64,000 bases of DNA, taken from NCBI GenBank assembly GCA_030248295.1, contig JASANH010000850.1:372001-436000 (forward strand). The letters run 5' to 3'. This document shows, piece after piece, positions 13,703 to 28,437 of the stretch. The stretch's first letter is position 1. Each line of letters starts with the position of its first letter. The position numbers and the translations under genes were made by a program. Under the pieces are notes generated by a model, which ran no database searches, was not told the origin of the DNA, and was given only the letters and a program-made list of their open reading frames with translations. The stretch is from Mesodorylaimus sp. YZB2_4. Lineage: Eukaryota; Nematoda; Enoplea; Dorylaimida; Dorylaimidae.

Positions 13703-14915
13703 ATGAGTCTGGGAAAGTTGAGAATACCCATCTTTCCACTTACTGTATTTTTTCATTATGGTTGACTAGACACGCCTTGAGATCGACTGGTCAGAGAAGA
13801 AATCACGGCGGCCCCTGATTAGGCGGACAGGTTATCTGCTCTTGAAACTTCCAACTTCTATGCAGTTTGAAATACGATCATTTTTTGCACCGCCAAGCCA
13901 GTGCTATGCCCATGACAACTCACGCGGTAACTTTTGTGTTAGCCCTTGCCCTGGATAAGGGGTCATGTGTTGTGGGTCCTTTTGTTATTTGCTTGCAAGC
14001 AGCTTTTCTAGCTCCTCGAAAATTTCTTTCCGTATGTAACCCGTTTTGGGACCCATTTGAAACACGTCTGCTGGGTTGTCAAGTAAGCAAACAAGATTTT
14101 GCACTTATCTTTCCAGTCTACTGTATTGTCCAGGGTCTGCTTTCAAGCAGCCTTGAAACGATCATGCGAGTGTTGGCGTTTTGCGGATCCCAGTTTGTGT
14201 AAAGTATGTGTCAGTATCAATTCATAGGCAGCTCCGCGCCTGTCGTCTGTATCACGCGATATCCTATCATTAGTTTAATGTATTGATTATGTGCCACTAG
14301 CGTGGAAATAATCGAATGAAACCTTCGTTAAAAAGTAAGCTGATAAAATACATGAATTCATTTCATTATGTCTATGCAAAGAAATTGCTGGCCTTAGGAA
14401 ACGCAGCTAATGAGCCTAACGAGAAGGCGTAGATGTTGTGATGTACCCTTATCGACTACCAAAAGATAGAGCTTGTCGACTTGTCATCGAGACATCATGT
14501 TCATGTCCATGTTATACCAAACGCTTATGTACGGTGGAAAGGCACGTTATACGAAATGATTTACCGGGCTGCGAATCGAACACTCGCTCGTAACTGCGTA
14601 CTTGGCGTGAGAGCCCAGCCAGGCCACGAGTCTGAGGACTCAGGAACCATGCGTTGAAACTCTTTGCAAAACAGTCACTGCTAAATGAAAACTACAAAAA
14701 ATCAGGGGACAAGTTCAACCTAAACATAGGTCGTGATACCGAGAGACGTTTCCTAAAATTAACCATAAACAAGCATTTAGCCCATAAATAATGTTTGCTC
14801 TACTGAGGCTGCAATTGGAACTTGCAAGAAATGCAAGACACCCGCCTCATTTAGAGTAGTTTGTTGTGCTCCACCTGTATCAAGCTAAACGAGCCCAGCG
14901 AGCTCCTTTGCAATC
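13703..14915. other. intergenic region between the RhoGEF and GPCR 3' ends
   Basis: The two flanking genes converge here. The only recognisable content is a degraded minus-strand tRNA-derived SINE at 14496-14631. An open frame at 13867-14202 has no family resemblance and no start or splice context. Confidence 0.4.
14496..14631 (-). repeat. tRNA-derived SINE (family A), minus strand
   Basis: Read on the minus strand there is an A-box-like stretch (CTCGTGGCCTGGCTGGGC) and a B box (GTGTTCGATTCGCAGC), followed by a tail with repeated CATGAACATG units. This layout matches copies at 19630, 20894, 28471 and 59120. It is a diverged copy. Confidence 0.7.
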
Positions 14916-15872
14916 TTACCGATGAGTACTAACCAAAGCAGGGCCTACCACGTTCGTGCTCGTTTTCCGAAACAGCTTCTTAAATTCTTTTCTCATTTGA
15001 GGTTCTTTCCACACGTAGAATATGCAGTTCATGCCGGAATGTATCGAAGAGCTCATTCCGATACAATATCTCGCCACATTGGGCACATTAATGCTCATTG
15101 AGCGCAAGATCAATACTATCGAATTCGGAATCACGTAGAGCAGCAATCCGCACAAAATGACATACGCTATCGATCTCGTTGCTTCCACTTGCTTCATAAA
15201 ATATGCTGAGTGCAAGTGCCGCGGGCCAACCTTATGTTTGGCCAATTTACTGGTCTTCGTCTTCATGATGATCATGGTCAATGGATACACAATTAGGACC
15301 AAGCCACCCGCCCCACTGTTGAAATAGTTGATCAAGGAGTTCCATTTCCTGCTACGACTGGCCGCCCCGATACAGCCGACGGGATAATCGTACAGATCCA
15401 CGTCCAACCAAGCGGCCACGCTACACGAACAGCTTATGGCCAGGGCCACGCAGGTGCACACGGCACAAACGCGTGACTTATTGGCTATCCAATATTTTAA
15501 GAGGAATAAGAGAGCGAAAAAACGATCGAAAGCTATGCACGCCGTTATGACCATCGAAAACATGACAGCAGTGGCTGCTGGTGTTGAAGTCAATAAACAC
15601 TTCCATCTGACGATTCGCGGAGATGAGGCAGCCACGTAGTAAATGACACAAACAGAATTGATTGTTTGGCCCAGGCAGAGCATGCTGTCCCCTGCGGCCA
15701 GTGCGGCCTGCAAGTACTTGCAATTTTGCCTCAGGTGTTGTGAACGAATGACCATTACGACCACAACAAGATTAGCAAGGATGCCGAGCATGCTTATGGC
15801 AATGTTCACAACAATGGGCATTGCACGATCTAGAAACGTCGACTGAGAATAACTGGTTTCAGAATCATTCAT
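14916..15872 (-). CDS. rhodopsin-class seven-transmembrane receptor, chemoreceptor-like, single exon
   Basis: An uninterrupted 318-aa frame starts at an ATG and has a short hydrophilic N-terminus with NDS as a possible glycosylation site. Seven hydrophobic segments follow: TM1 about residues 19-42, TM3 ending in CIAFDRFFAL (a DRF variant of DRY), and TM7 with GMNCIFYVW in place of NPxxY. Cys90 and a Cys in the second extracellular loop could form the usual disulfide. The C-terminus is short and basic. The pattern recalls the nematode Srsx/rhodopsin-like families, which sense peptides or chemicals through G proteins at the cell surface, but the ligand cannot be inferred. Lack of introns is unusual in this window and could reflect retroposition or simple intron loss. 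It converges on the RhoGEF gene. Confidence 0.85.
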   Translation of the reverse strand: MNDSETSYSQSTFLDRAMPIVVNIAISMLGILANLVVVVMVIRSQHLRQNCKYLQAALAAGDSMLCLGQTINSVCVIYYVAASSPRIVRWKCLLTSTPAATAVMFSMVITACIAFDRFFALLFLLKYWIANKSRVCAVCTCVALAISCSCSVAAWLDVDLYDYPVGCIGAASRSRKWNSLINYFNSGAGGLVLIVYPLTMIIMKTKTSKLAKHKVGPRHLHSAYFMKQVEATRSIAYVILCGLLLYVIPNSIVLILRSMSINVPNVARYCIGMSSSIHSGMNCIFYVWKEPQMRKEFKKLFRKTSTNVVGPALVSTHR

Positions 15873-17801
15873 GATGCAATGGTCTTCTAGTCAGTGTAGT
15901 AATCTTAAGAAGTACTCAAAAATGCGTAACTTTGAGGCGTCGCTGAAAATGTTTTCTCATACCGCGCTTATCATCAGCTGAAAATTTCATGGACCTCTGC
16001 TGCGTCTGACCCGCGTCCATAGATGCGCCTTCGTCGGAGGAGGCGTCACAGCATACAGTGTGACTTGTTGACGGCACTGCTTTCACATATTTTAGGCGCA
16101 CTTTCAAGCCAGAAAATTTAGAAATCGATTAGTGTCGAAACATGATTATGTAGGTTGGCTTATTCTTCTAATTACGGGGCAATATCAATTTTCCGAAAGG
16201 TCAAGCCCGGTAATTTGATATCAGCGATAAACTGCTGTACCCGTGCAGGCAGGCTGCCTTTGGAAAAAAGATTTATTGCCAGTAGAACTAAAGGGAGAGA
16301 TACTCATGCGAATGCTAGGGACTCCTATATGCAACATGGGGAAGATGGGCAAAGCATCACAGTTACTTGGTGGGAAATTCGGCTCGAATAAGAGCGAACT
16401 CTCAAATTAGTGAACGACCACATATGGCATGACAAGTACTCGTACATCCCCTTACTACGGTTATCACGAGTATCAACCAAATTTATCTTCCGCGACCAGA
16501 AATCATTTCGTGAATACGTCCTAGAATCTTCACCCTCGAGTGCGTATACCGCCTTTATTGATGGATAAAACATGAATATAAACTTGCAAAGCATAGAGGC
16601 AGAGTTTATGATACGTAGCTAGCTTTTGCAGTTGTTGTGATTCTGCATTCATATCGGGCGATCGAAATTCACCGATATGCAACATAAAGTGAAAATGAGC
16701 AATCGAATTGACAGTATGATAGGGTACAGTACAGTACTACGGGTACAGTATGCTAGTATCTATCCTACTGTACGTAAAGTCTATACATATGTTATATTTC
16801 CTGGCTGAGCTGAAAATTCCGCAATTCTTAAATACCCTTCTCGCATTTACAGCTTTGGCAAATGTAGGCATGACTTGTGCAGGTGCGTCACGCTGCTTGC
16901 TCTTATAGTGGCTCCAAGCGTCGTGGACAATTAGAGTGAACACTGCAGCATCAGCATAAATCATAAATCATATCGCTGCGATTATTACATTTATACAGCT
17001 TATCAGGGATGATAATTTTCATTGTCTATTGCAATACCTAATTATCTCGAATTGGGTAATTTTCTCCGATGTCGTAAGGTTTAAAAAAATGCACGATACA
17101 AATAAAAGCCGTCGCTTGAAGATCGCTTACTCGGATAGGAGTGCACATATTTCTAAACTAGCACGAGATCAGTGATGGCGACTGTGCTGTGCGATTGGGA
17201 CATTTCAATCTAGTGGCTCGATTTGACCTCTCGCCCAAGTTATATCGGCAGGCACCGTAGCTGCCTGTTTAGCCCAGCCGCAAAGACGCACTATGCTAAA
17301 CAGACAATATTGGCCGCTAAGAAATCAACAACGAATGAATTCAACCGCATAAAATTTTGGGGATAAGCTACGTTTGCCATGGCTAATGATTGTGCAAAAT
17401 ATTGCTTGAAAAATGGTTTAGCCGTTTTCAAAATCCAGAATGCATGATTTGCTGTTCCGGAGATCAAGTTGTGGTATGGGTCCCTCTTTCTCCTTTCGCA
17501 CTAATTTCTTTCTGCTTCTCCACGCAACACAGCAGTGACTACTAATATTTTGAGAGTAATCAGCCAGCACCTTGTCATACAGCTTTCTATGCTGTTGGTG
17601 CTGCACATTGGTCTGTGGTCTCGTGCCTCCTCGACGGCGTTCCAATGGCAGACCCGACCCTACCGTACAAAATTGAACTTATGCTGCTCTCGAAAGCACC
17701 GCAACGAGCCAAAGCAGAAGGAGCAAGTGTTGTCATCAGGATCACGGCTCATCACAGTTCTCTCATTCTAGGTGATTCGGCAGACTGGTATAATTTCCGA
17801 G
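15873..17801. other. intergenic region upstream of the GPCR and downstream of the PTP
   Basis: This 1.9 kb stretch is AT-rich in parts and has no convincing gene. It should contain the GPCR promoter. A SINE-A tail fragment lies at 16529-16585. A plus-strand frame across 17615-17830 has moderately coding-like composition but runs into a C-rich simple tract and resembles no family. Confidence 0.4.
16529..16585 (+). repeat. fragment of SINE family A tail
   Basis: CACCCTCGAGTGCGTATACC followed by GGATAAAACATGAATATAAA matches the tail module of the fuller copies at 19630 and 28471 (CCCTCGAGTGCGC ... GGATAAAGTATGACATGA). The tRNA-like head is not recognisable here. Confidence 0.5.
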
Positions 17802-17870
17802 ATCCCCCCGCCCCCCCCCTAACCCCGGCCCCCCCGAACCCCCCCCACCCAAAAAGTCAAAAAAAAACAA
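17802..17870. repeat. C-rich and A-rich simple-sequence tract
   Basis: Several runs of 5-9 C are separated by single bases, then a run of A. It lies just beyond the stop codon of the minus-strand PTP gene, so it is probably in its 3' UTR. The tract is flanked by a near-direct repeat, CTCATTCTAGGT, at about 17769 and 17887. Confidence 0.75.
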
Positions 17871-17893
17871 TTTCGCTTTCAGTCTCCCTCATT

Positions 17894-19140
17894 CTAGGTC
17901 GATGTCGGCGAGACTTTGCCGTCCTTCGGGTACGAGTATCGGCGCGCCGCCTCGACGAGCACTCGGCAGATGAACGTGTATTGCACGTAGTTCTGGACGG
18001 CGCCGCAGCGTTGATTTCGCAGACGTCGGACGGTGCCCTGCGGGTCGACAGTACCCGTCTCGCGCAACCGCTCGATCTCGATTTGGCAGGCCACGAACGT
18101 CGCCGACCGACCGACCCCCGCGCTGCAGTTCACAACGACCGGCACTTTCTTCGACTGGTGCTTCTTGGAACGCAACGCTGTTTCGCGAAGGCTCTCGACT
18201 GCCGCCAGCAGGTCCACAAACTCGGCCGCGTTCGGTGGCACCTGCAGAACGAGAAGTGCAGGGCGAGGGAGGAGCATGCGGAACACAAGGCCTACTTACC
18301 GCCCGATCAGGCCAGTCGCCGTAGAAGACCATGGTGATGTCCCTTTCTTTTCCAGCCCGGCCGAACCAGCAGTAGAGCTTGAGATGGAGAACGGTGACGC
18401 GTCGCGGGGGAAACTCTTTCACGGCCATCAAGATCAGACGCAACGGGCCAGCTCGAAATGGCGTCTCGGTGCTCGTGGGAAAGTACGACTCGGCTTTGAC
18501 TGCTCCCTTCTCTTTCAGCGACGTCAGGCAAACGACCACTTGCGCTTTCTCCTGCCATATCATGCGCCAGTAGTCTTTCACCGAGACATCCGTCGGTGCC
18601 TGGAACGAAGGGCTGGTTTCAGCAGCACGTAGAGGCCAGCACTGGCCAACAGTCCCGCTTTCCAGTCCCGGGAGACCCCGTGGCTTGCCTTACCTGGGTG
18701 AGGATGTAAGCGTTCTGTGTCTTGTACCCGTCGACCCAGTTGGCGTGGATGTAGTCCGGTTGCAGTCCGTCCGTCAATAGCACTCGCGTCTGCTCGATCA
18801 GGTGGATGTTGGTGTATCGGTTGAGCGCCCCGTTCTGCTGGAACGAACTGCACAGTGCCGGGGTGGGAGCCGCTCGGATGGCTTCGTATTCTTTGGTCGT
18901 CATGCGATGTCCGCCGTCGTCGCCTGTGAACCTCTGACACCACTTCTGGATCGTTTCCGGTGTCGACGCCACGCTCGTCGTCTTGGCCATCAGTGCCTGG
19001 ATCACGTACCCGCACGACCACGCGATACTTTCTTTCAACGGATCTGTCGGTCCGTTCAAACCACGACTGACATGCTGTCTCGCTGGCGCACTGGTGCTGG
19101 TGTAATCCAGTGTAATGTAGGCCAAGGTGGCTTGAGCCAA
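17894..19140 (-). CDS. protein tyrosine phosphatase catalytic domain, possibly 5'-incomplete
   Basis: Three exons on the minus strand encode a classical PTP domain. Exon a (about 18692-19140) ends in DYIHANWVDGYKTQNAYILT and carries LNRYTNI, the equivalent of the pTyr-recognition KNRY loop. Exon b (about 18300-18603, beginning APTDVSVKDYWRMIWQ) contains the WPD loop (YGDWPDRA). Exon c (about 17894-18246, beginning VPPNAAEFVDLL) carries the P-loop VNCSAGVGRSAT and the Q-loop VQNYVQYTF. The nucleophile Cys and the Arg of the P-loop are present, but the usual His before the Cys is Asn. No receptor ectodomain or TM segment is visible, so it looks like a small non-receptor PTP of the kind expanded in nematodes. 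An in-frame stop lies just upstream of 19140, so the true start is internal or in an unseen exon. Codons are GC-rich in the third position. Confidence 0.8.
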
Positions 19141-19200
19141 TACGGCTTCCGATTAGTGCACTGAGCCCACGGGACCTTGTTGGATTCCACACCAGAAGCG

Positions 19201-20326
19201 GCTTCTGGTGTGGAATATATTTACTCTTGCATGGCAGAGAGGTGAAAATGACTCCAAAATTGGATCACGTCAGGGCTATTTCAGCCATGCACTAAGTCGG
19301 CAGACTTGGTTGGATGCTCTGGGTCCTTGGCGTGGTGAAAAGCTCCACCGGTCACACGCTCCAGTAATACGGACCCATACGTATTGTACTGTCATTAGAG
19401 GGCCATGGCCCAAGCCTAAAGCTTCAAAATCTGTGATACGATAGTGACGCGATGGTTTTTTTCTATCTATCGATGATATAAAGAAGAAACCTCCCCTCAC
19501 TTTTTCTGCCGAAACTGCTGTTTACGCCAATCATTGTCTTTATAAAGATTGCCTGAACGCTCTCGTGGTCGACAGACTGCCCCAGCGATAATGATGCCAA
19601 TCGCCACAACTCTGCCCACCGCAGTGACTGGGGTCGTGGCCTAGCGGGTTAAGGCGCCTGCCTCTCGCGCTGGGTGCGCACTTACAGGGGAGGGTTCGAC
19701 TCCCGCCTCGGTACAAATGTGTTCCTTAGCCCTCGAGTGCGCAGTGCTTGACTGTGGATAAAGTATGACATGATATGATGACTGTGCCACATATTCCCGC
19801 AGATCCAACTTTTTTCCAACTGGATTATTTTTTCTTGACGAGAGTGACAGACGGAACACAGCACAGAAGGCAGGAGCTTTATTTTTCTGACAACAGAGAC
19901 AAGGGGATTGATCATGAGCGCGCCGTAATCCAAGCCTCCAGATTTTCCTCCAGCTTCTGCTTCTGTACTTTTGCTGTCAGCCCAACGATTTGTCGCTGAC
20001 ACTAAAAGTCGTGGTACCCCGTGCTTTGGTGAGAAAGCTGATTGCGCTGGTGTCTGAAACAACAAGTACAGGGGGTGGCATCAAAGACGACATTTTGTGG
20101 ACTGACCGAGAGAAAAACTGAAGGAGTCCTGGCGAGGCATCTGGCATGTTGATGAAAGTTTTATCTATCTGATACATTACTGAAATACAGTGTGCATGTT
20201 GGGAACGTTACACTGCATTCCATGCTCAAAGGCCCGATCTTTGTTGGATCCAGTTCGAGGTTGTTCATCAATCAGCTTCCATAGCGTGCCGCAGGTTCGT
20301 CCAGACGTGGTCATTTGTTCGGCAAA
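19201..20326. other. intergenic region between the PTP and BAR-like genes
   Basis: The PTP and BAR-like genes are divergent, so both promoters should lie here. It contains a full SINE family A copy at 19630-19780. No other gene is recognisable. Confidence 0.45.
19630..19780 (+). repeat. tRNA-derived SINE (family A), well preserved
   Basis: The head has an A-box-like TGGCCTAGCGGGTTAAGG and a canonical B box GGTTCGACTCC, the two internal RNA polymerase III promoter elements of tRNAs. A tail module follows (TGTTCCTTAGCCCTCGAGTG ... GGATAAAGTATGACATGATA). It lacks a foldable acceptor stem, so it is not a tRNA gene. The copy at 28471-28638 is very close in sequence, which suggests recent activity. 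Confidence 0.85.
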
Positions 20327-21316
20327 ATGGCGTTCAGTCGACTCACGACGAAGGTGCAACAGACCGTCACCGATGCCGAAAAAACGACTCTAGACCCGAC
20401 TCTGAAGGAAGGCTTCCATCAGTTCGAAGAAACGACGACGTTCGGGGACAAGATCCAAGGTGCAGCCCGAGACGCGCTCCCGATCGTCGGCGCCATGAAC
20501 AAGATGACGAAAACGGAATCACTGGGAACGCTGATTAAAGAGGCCGCATCCAAGTACGGAACGGAGAAACCTGAAGCTGCGTAAGTCTTTTTATTTGCTT
20601 CGTTTGTTTCAGCGCCCAGTCTTCTCATTTCAGGGGTCTGCTGCAGGCTGGCGAGATCTGCATGGCCATCGGGAAAGAAGAACGTGCGCTGCTGCAGAAG
20701 GCCGAGCAGGAAGCGTACTCCCTGATAAAGGAGGTGCACAACTTCCACGAAACACTCAAAAAGGAGAGGAAGAACCTCGAAAACGCAGCCACCGACATGG
20801 ATGGAGCTAAGATCAAGGCCAAGAAGGCCGGCGACAAACCCGACGTGGCGGTGAGCACACGCATTTTTTGTTGAATTTAACTAATATGGCGTACTCATGT
20901 TCATGTTCATGTTTTACCACATCACCAAGCCCTCATGCGCACTCGAGGGTGAAGGGACACATTACACTCAAAACGATATACATACCGGGCTGGGAGTCGA
21001 ACACTCGCCCGTATCTGCGGAGGCAGACGTCAAAACCCACGGGAGGCCTCGAGGCCGGCCATTATTCTCTGCCATCCTGCCATACTAGCCTTCTATCCCT
21101 TACCATCGAGATATACCACAGCATTTTTAGGCCAAACTGGAGGAAACGACGCGCAAGTACGAAGCCCAGAAGGCCCAAGTCGAAGCAATGGTGGCACTGC
21201 TCCCGCAGTACCGCGACAAACAACGCCAAGCTGCCAAGACTCTCCTCGAAGCCTCGCGGGAATTCCATCAGCGCTCAGCCGAGGCCATCGAAAGCCATCT
21301 TGCTTCTGTCGGGTGA
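20327..21316 (+). CDS. BAR-domain-like coiled-coil protein, about 218 aa
   Basis: Three exons (20327-20580, 20634-20850, 21131-21316) join in frame from an ATG (MAFSRLTTKVQQTV) to a TGA. The product is almost wholly helical and charged. The start resembles the amphipathic N-terminus of BAR proteins, and the middle (ERALLQKAEQEAYSLIKEVH) and the end (YRDKQRQAAKTLLEASREFH) look like the three-helix BAR fold that dimerises and bends membranes. No SH3 or PH domain follows, so it would be a bare BAR module. Family assignment is from pattern only; a generic coiled-coil protein is the alternative. Intron 2 (20851-21130) is enlarged by a minus-strand SINE at 20894-21060. Third codon positions favour G/C, as in the neighbouring PIWI gene. 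Confidence 0.75.
20894..21060 (-). repeat. tRNA-derived SINE (family A) in intron 2 of the BAR-like gene
   Basis: On the minus strand the A box region (GGCCTCGAGGCCTCCCGTGG) and the B box (GTGTTCGACTCCCAGC) are followed by the CCCTCGAGTGCGC tail module and CATGAACATG repeats. Insertion is antisense to the host gene. Confidence 0.75.
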
Positions 21317-22877
21317 TCAATCGGCGAGCCACAAGGCCAGCGATCAGATGATCTGATGATCCGTGATGAAGCGATGCTGTGCTCTGCCCAATGTGATGTC
21401 ATGCTCCAGCGCGATGTGGAAGAAAAAAGTTCGAAAGCCATAAGCAGGTGTGGACATACCGTGTACTCACATGCAATAGGCAATACAGGTGCTCTTGGGA
21501 CTTGTTAGTGCCAGAAAAAGGAGGGCGACACCACAGTCATATACGAGCACATTAAAAACCTTACTTATATCCCCAGGGCCATACTCCCTTAAAACCCTCT
21601 AGCCCCCAAGGGAAAACAGGTGAGGATTTTTGTAAAAGCGCTATCATTGGTTGACCGACGGATGAGACACTGCGTCAGCTACTGTATGTGTGCTAAGTAA
21701 GAGTGGGGCCTCACACTTTCAAAATTCGTGGTGAATTTGGCCGCTAATAGTTTTTTGACTGGGTCATCATACTGCAGTTCACTGCTCGCTCTGACTTCAT
21801 CGCTCTTCAGTGTGAGCTTCTGATCTCTCGCATCCTCCCGAAGCGGGTTTGCTTGGCTGGCTGCACAATTTTATACAGTACACACAGTAGCGTCCCTCTG
21901 TGCGTCTCCACTAGGAGCACCTCCACGCGAGGGCATCCTGGACAGGACACCGACTTCCTCGGACAATGTCGGGTGGGCTGTGGACCCCGTCAGTGTTGGA
22001 GAGCAGAGATTGTCTTCTTGTTTGACTTCACCAGGGATCACCCGACTAAACCCGGGACGAGCCCAGCCGCTCGCTACCAAGCAGTGCGGGTGGACGAATG
22101 CCGAACCGCCTGCACTACTGCGGCAGCAACCTGAAAAAAAGGAACCTTCTCTAACGTTTTTGCTTTATTTCCGCAGAGTACAGTCGCCTGATACATTTCT
22201 CTCTTTCGCTTTTTTCGTTGAATTTTCGATAAATTTGTTTGCTAGAAGTGAAAAATGCAAGGAGACTCTGTCACACAATAATAATAGACGTGATACTGGC
22301 ATGCTGGCTTCAATAAGATGAAGATGTTTCTGCGCAGGAACTTCTGCCTTCAAACTTTTCTCCCCCGAATTTGTATCAAAGCTTCAGAAATCCTATATTT
22401 CCCAGAAAAACAAGCCATGATTTTTGGTATTCCAAAAAGGCCCACTTGTGTGCAATAGGGGTGAGCGAGATGCCGCACAAAAATACTGCGCAATTTCCGC
22501 AGTGCATTGTAAAATATTGATCGCAAGAAGTGCTCCTCGTGCTTGGCAGAGTGTGCTCAGCACCTGCTCCATGGTGCAGCCATGACGTGCTCCTGTCGCG
22601 CAGGGGATGCCCACGCAAGAACACTGCCATGACACATTTCCCAGAATCAGCCTAGACTGGGACAGGGCGGGGTGGTTGTCACGTGCTGACAGGTGTCGGC
22701 CTGTGATTGGCCGATCCTTGACGCACCTGAGTCTCTGAGCCAATAGAAATCCTTGCTTGACATCGTGGAAAACTCTGTGTTCGTTTCTATTTTTCGCCCA
22801 GTTCAGTCGCTCTACGAGGTTTCTCTCCCGAGCGTTTCGTAAACTATCCCAAAATTTTTGATTTGAATTTCGAAAAA
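21317..22877. other. intergenic region; probable PIWI promoter
   Basis: After the BAR-like stop there is no further coding signal. A family B SINE occupies 21885-22130. Close to the PIWI start there are an inverted CCAAT motif (ATTGG, 22706-22710) and a direct CCAAT (22740-22744), about 135-170 bp before the ATG. These could bind NF-Y, but this is inference from motif and position only. Confidence 0.4.
21885..22130 (-). repeat. tRNA-derived SINE (family B), minus strand
   Basis: Read on the minus strand, GTAGTGCAGGCGGTTCGGCA and the following stretch align with GTGGTGCAGCGGTTCGGCAT and its downstream sequence at 42254. Both continue with GAGCG-GGCTG and a B-box-like region, then a body ending in the AGGATGCCC module. 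The B box in this copy is altered (GGGTTTAGTCG). Confidence 0.75.
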
Positions 22878-26527
<3,650 letters not shown>

Positions 26528-28437
26528 GGAGTAGAAAGATGCGGTGGAAATGATTGTTGAGTTTGTGATTCAAAGCACGTTAATTGACAAATTAGAAAGT
26601 AGGTTTGCTGTTTTTTGCGTTGAGTTAATGGAATGCGTCAATGGATTGTCAAATTTTTTGGTTTTCCCGCAAAAATAGAAATTTTTTTTCTGATATCGAT
26701 GAGCTGAAGTGCTGAAGCTCGTGTGCAAGGCGCAGAGTCAACGCGTCGAGTTGGAGTCCCAGTGGTATCTATATTTCTTAGGCGTGCGACAAAATTTTTT
26801 TGTGCACCCAAATGGGTCTCGCATGCACGCGGTCATCAAAACATAGAAAAGTATTTTTATTGAGGCGATGGTAGACTCGCACTCGTGATCAGAAGTATAC
26901 AAATCACAATCTTGGTGCCAGTGGGTAAAGTTAGTCTATCAGTGATAATGAGTGTTGATAAAGGGGTAAGGGGAGTGAGAAGTAGAAAAGAGTCGGGGCG
27001 GGCCAGTCAGGATCAAAGCTGCGCTGGTTCTTGTCTTTGTGGCATGTACGCGGATGGAATGAGTGTGTATCCAATACCATTTGAAGATAAGGCGTCTCTG
27101 CACGCCCTCAGCAAACGTCAGTCCGATTATGTCAACAAAGTGTGACTCGTCTGGCAAAACGCGAGTCTGTGCAGCTTCTGCTGTAAGCGTCCTTGTGACT
27201 GTGTTCAATTCCTTTTCACCGAGATTTCGGACCCGCGAAGGAAAAAATCGAGAAAATGATGCAAGAAGACTCGATCGAGATAATGGATATGGACGAGGGT
27301 TACAGGCCAGCCATAGTGAATACAACGAGGACTCATCGTTAGTAGTCATGTTGATAGCCATGATTCTGGCCATCGCCCTTCCTATGTCGGCCAAATCCAG
27401 CAGCCCGACCACTGCAGCGACAACAGTTTCCACAGGTGGTACAACAGTGACCCCCCCCCCCCCCCAGTGAGCCGTATGACGCCTGCCAGCAGCTGAGTCA
27501 CTACTCATCATACTTGTATCTAATCAAACATAAATTCGGGCATGTGTGAAAACATGGCCTGAAATGCAAAAAACTACAGCCCAAGGTGTGCAGATACGGT
27601 CAATATACTTGTCGAAAGCGAAGCACTGGCCACTAGGTGTGGAAAAGGTTCATATGCAAGATAGTTGTGGTACCGCATGTGAAAGCGACTGCGGTGGATT
27701 GGCCGATCAATAGTTGGTTGGGAATGATTAGGATCAGCCGGCATGGATATGTAGTGGGAGAGGGCAAGGGAACATGCTTCACTCGCTCCTTCTTTCACAT
27801 GTCACATCGAATGTAATCTGCAGTTAATGTCGAGGAGTGCATCTGGGCAAGTGAATGTTTCGCATTCTTCCAATCCTGTAAGCTTATAAACCGAGTAGGC
27901 CTGCTCGTGATCAGTAGCATATGAACATTAGCTACGCTTCAACGAGATCGAAAAGTGTGAGTAGTAATAGAGGCGCTGTTTTAAACCATTATGCCGAGCA
28001 GAGGAGTGTGGTCCGCTACGGCTCATTGATTTAGGCAGCTGCTGGAGGCTCGGAAGCTCGGCTTACGGCTAGAAATACGTCAACGATGGAGAAGAAGAGG
28101 AGCCAAATGCTCCGCTCACTAGCGTTCAGCACTGAAACAGCCCAGTTGCGCCACTAAACCCAACGGGGCGTCGGTCTTCTTGGCGAGAGGAAGTAGAAGA
28201 GAAAAGGATCGGTGCTGGACCGCAGCTGCTCGCGTTGGGCCCCAAAGCGCTTCCAACTTTCCTGCTTAGTTTACTCGTTGCGAGTGGGAACGCGCGATTG
28301 GTGTAGCCCTTTCTCGACGTCGTAGGCGGGCGATGTAAGGTTCTGGTGGAACTGTCTGCCTACGTTTCACCTTTTTTACCCTTTCGACATTTTATTCTTG
28401 GTCAAGGAACTGTAAACAAAAGGAAGATTTCGGGAGA
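26528..28437. other. intergenic region between the PIWI and LIM genes
   Basis: Apart from the small secreted-protein candidate at 27348-27549, nothing recognisable was found. The last 300 bp probably hold the 5' UTR and promoter of the LIM gene. Confidence 0.4.
27348..27549 (+). pseudogene. possible small secreted protein, frame broken at a poly-C tract
   Basis: From ATG 27348 the frame gives a signal-peptide-like start (MLIAMILAIALPMSA), then a Thr/Ser-rich spacer, and stops in a run of 15 C (27451-27465). One base less in the run would let the frame continue through EPYDACQQLSHYSSYLYLIK to a stop at 27547-27549, giving a secreted peptide of about 67 aa. Homopolymer runs are prone to sequencing and assembly error, so the break may not be real. 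An upstream acceptor-like GGTTACAG at about 27300 would extend the frame N-terminally. It has no recognised family. Confidence 0.3.

Noticed and set aside
17615-18337. Long plus-strand frame (240 codons) across the PTP gene
   Set aside because: It is the antisense shadow of GC-rich PTP exons; the minus strand carries the catalytic motifs and splice sites.
19630-19715. Possible tRNA gene
   Set aside because: A and B boxes are present, but no acceptor stem or anticodon arm can be formed, and the sequence continues into a repeated tail, so it is a SINE.
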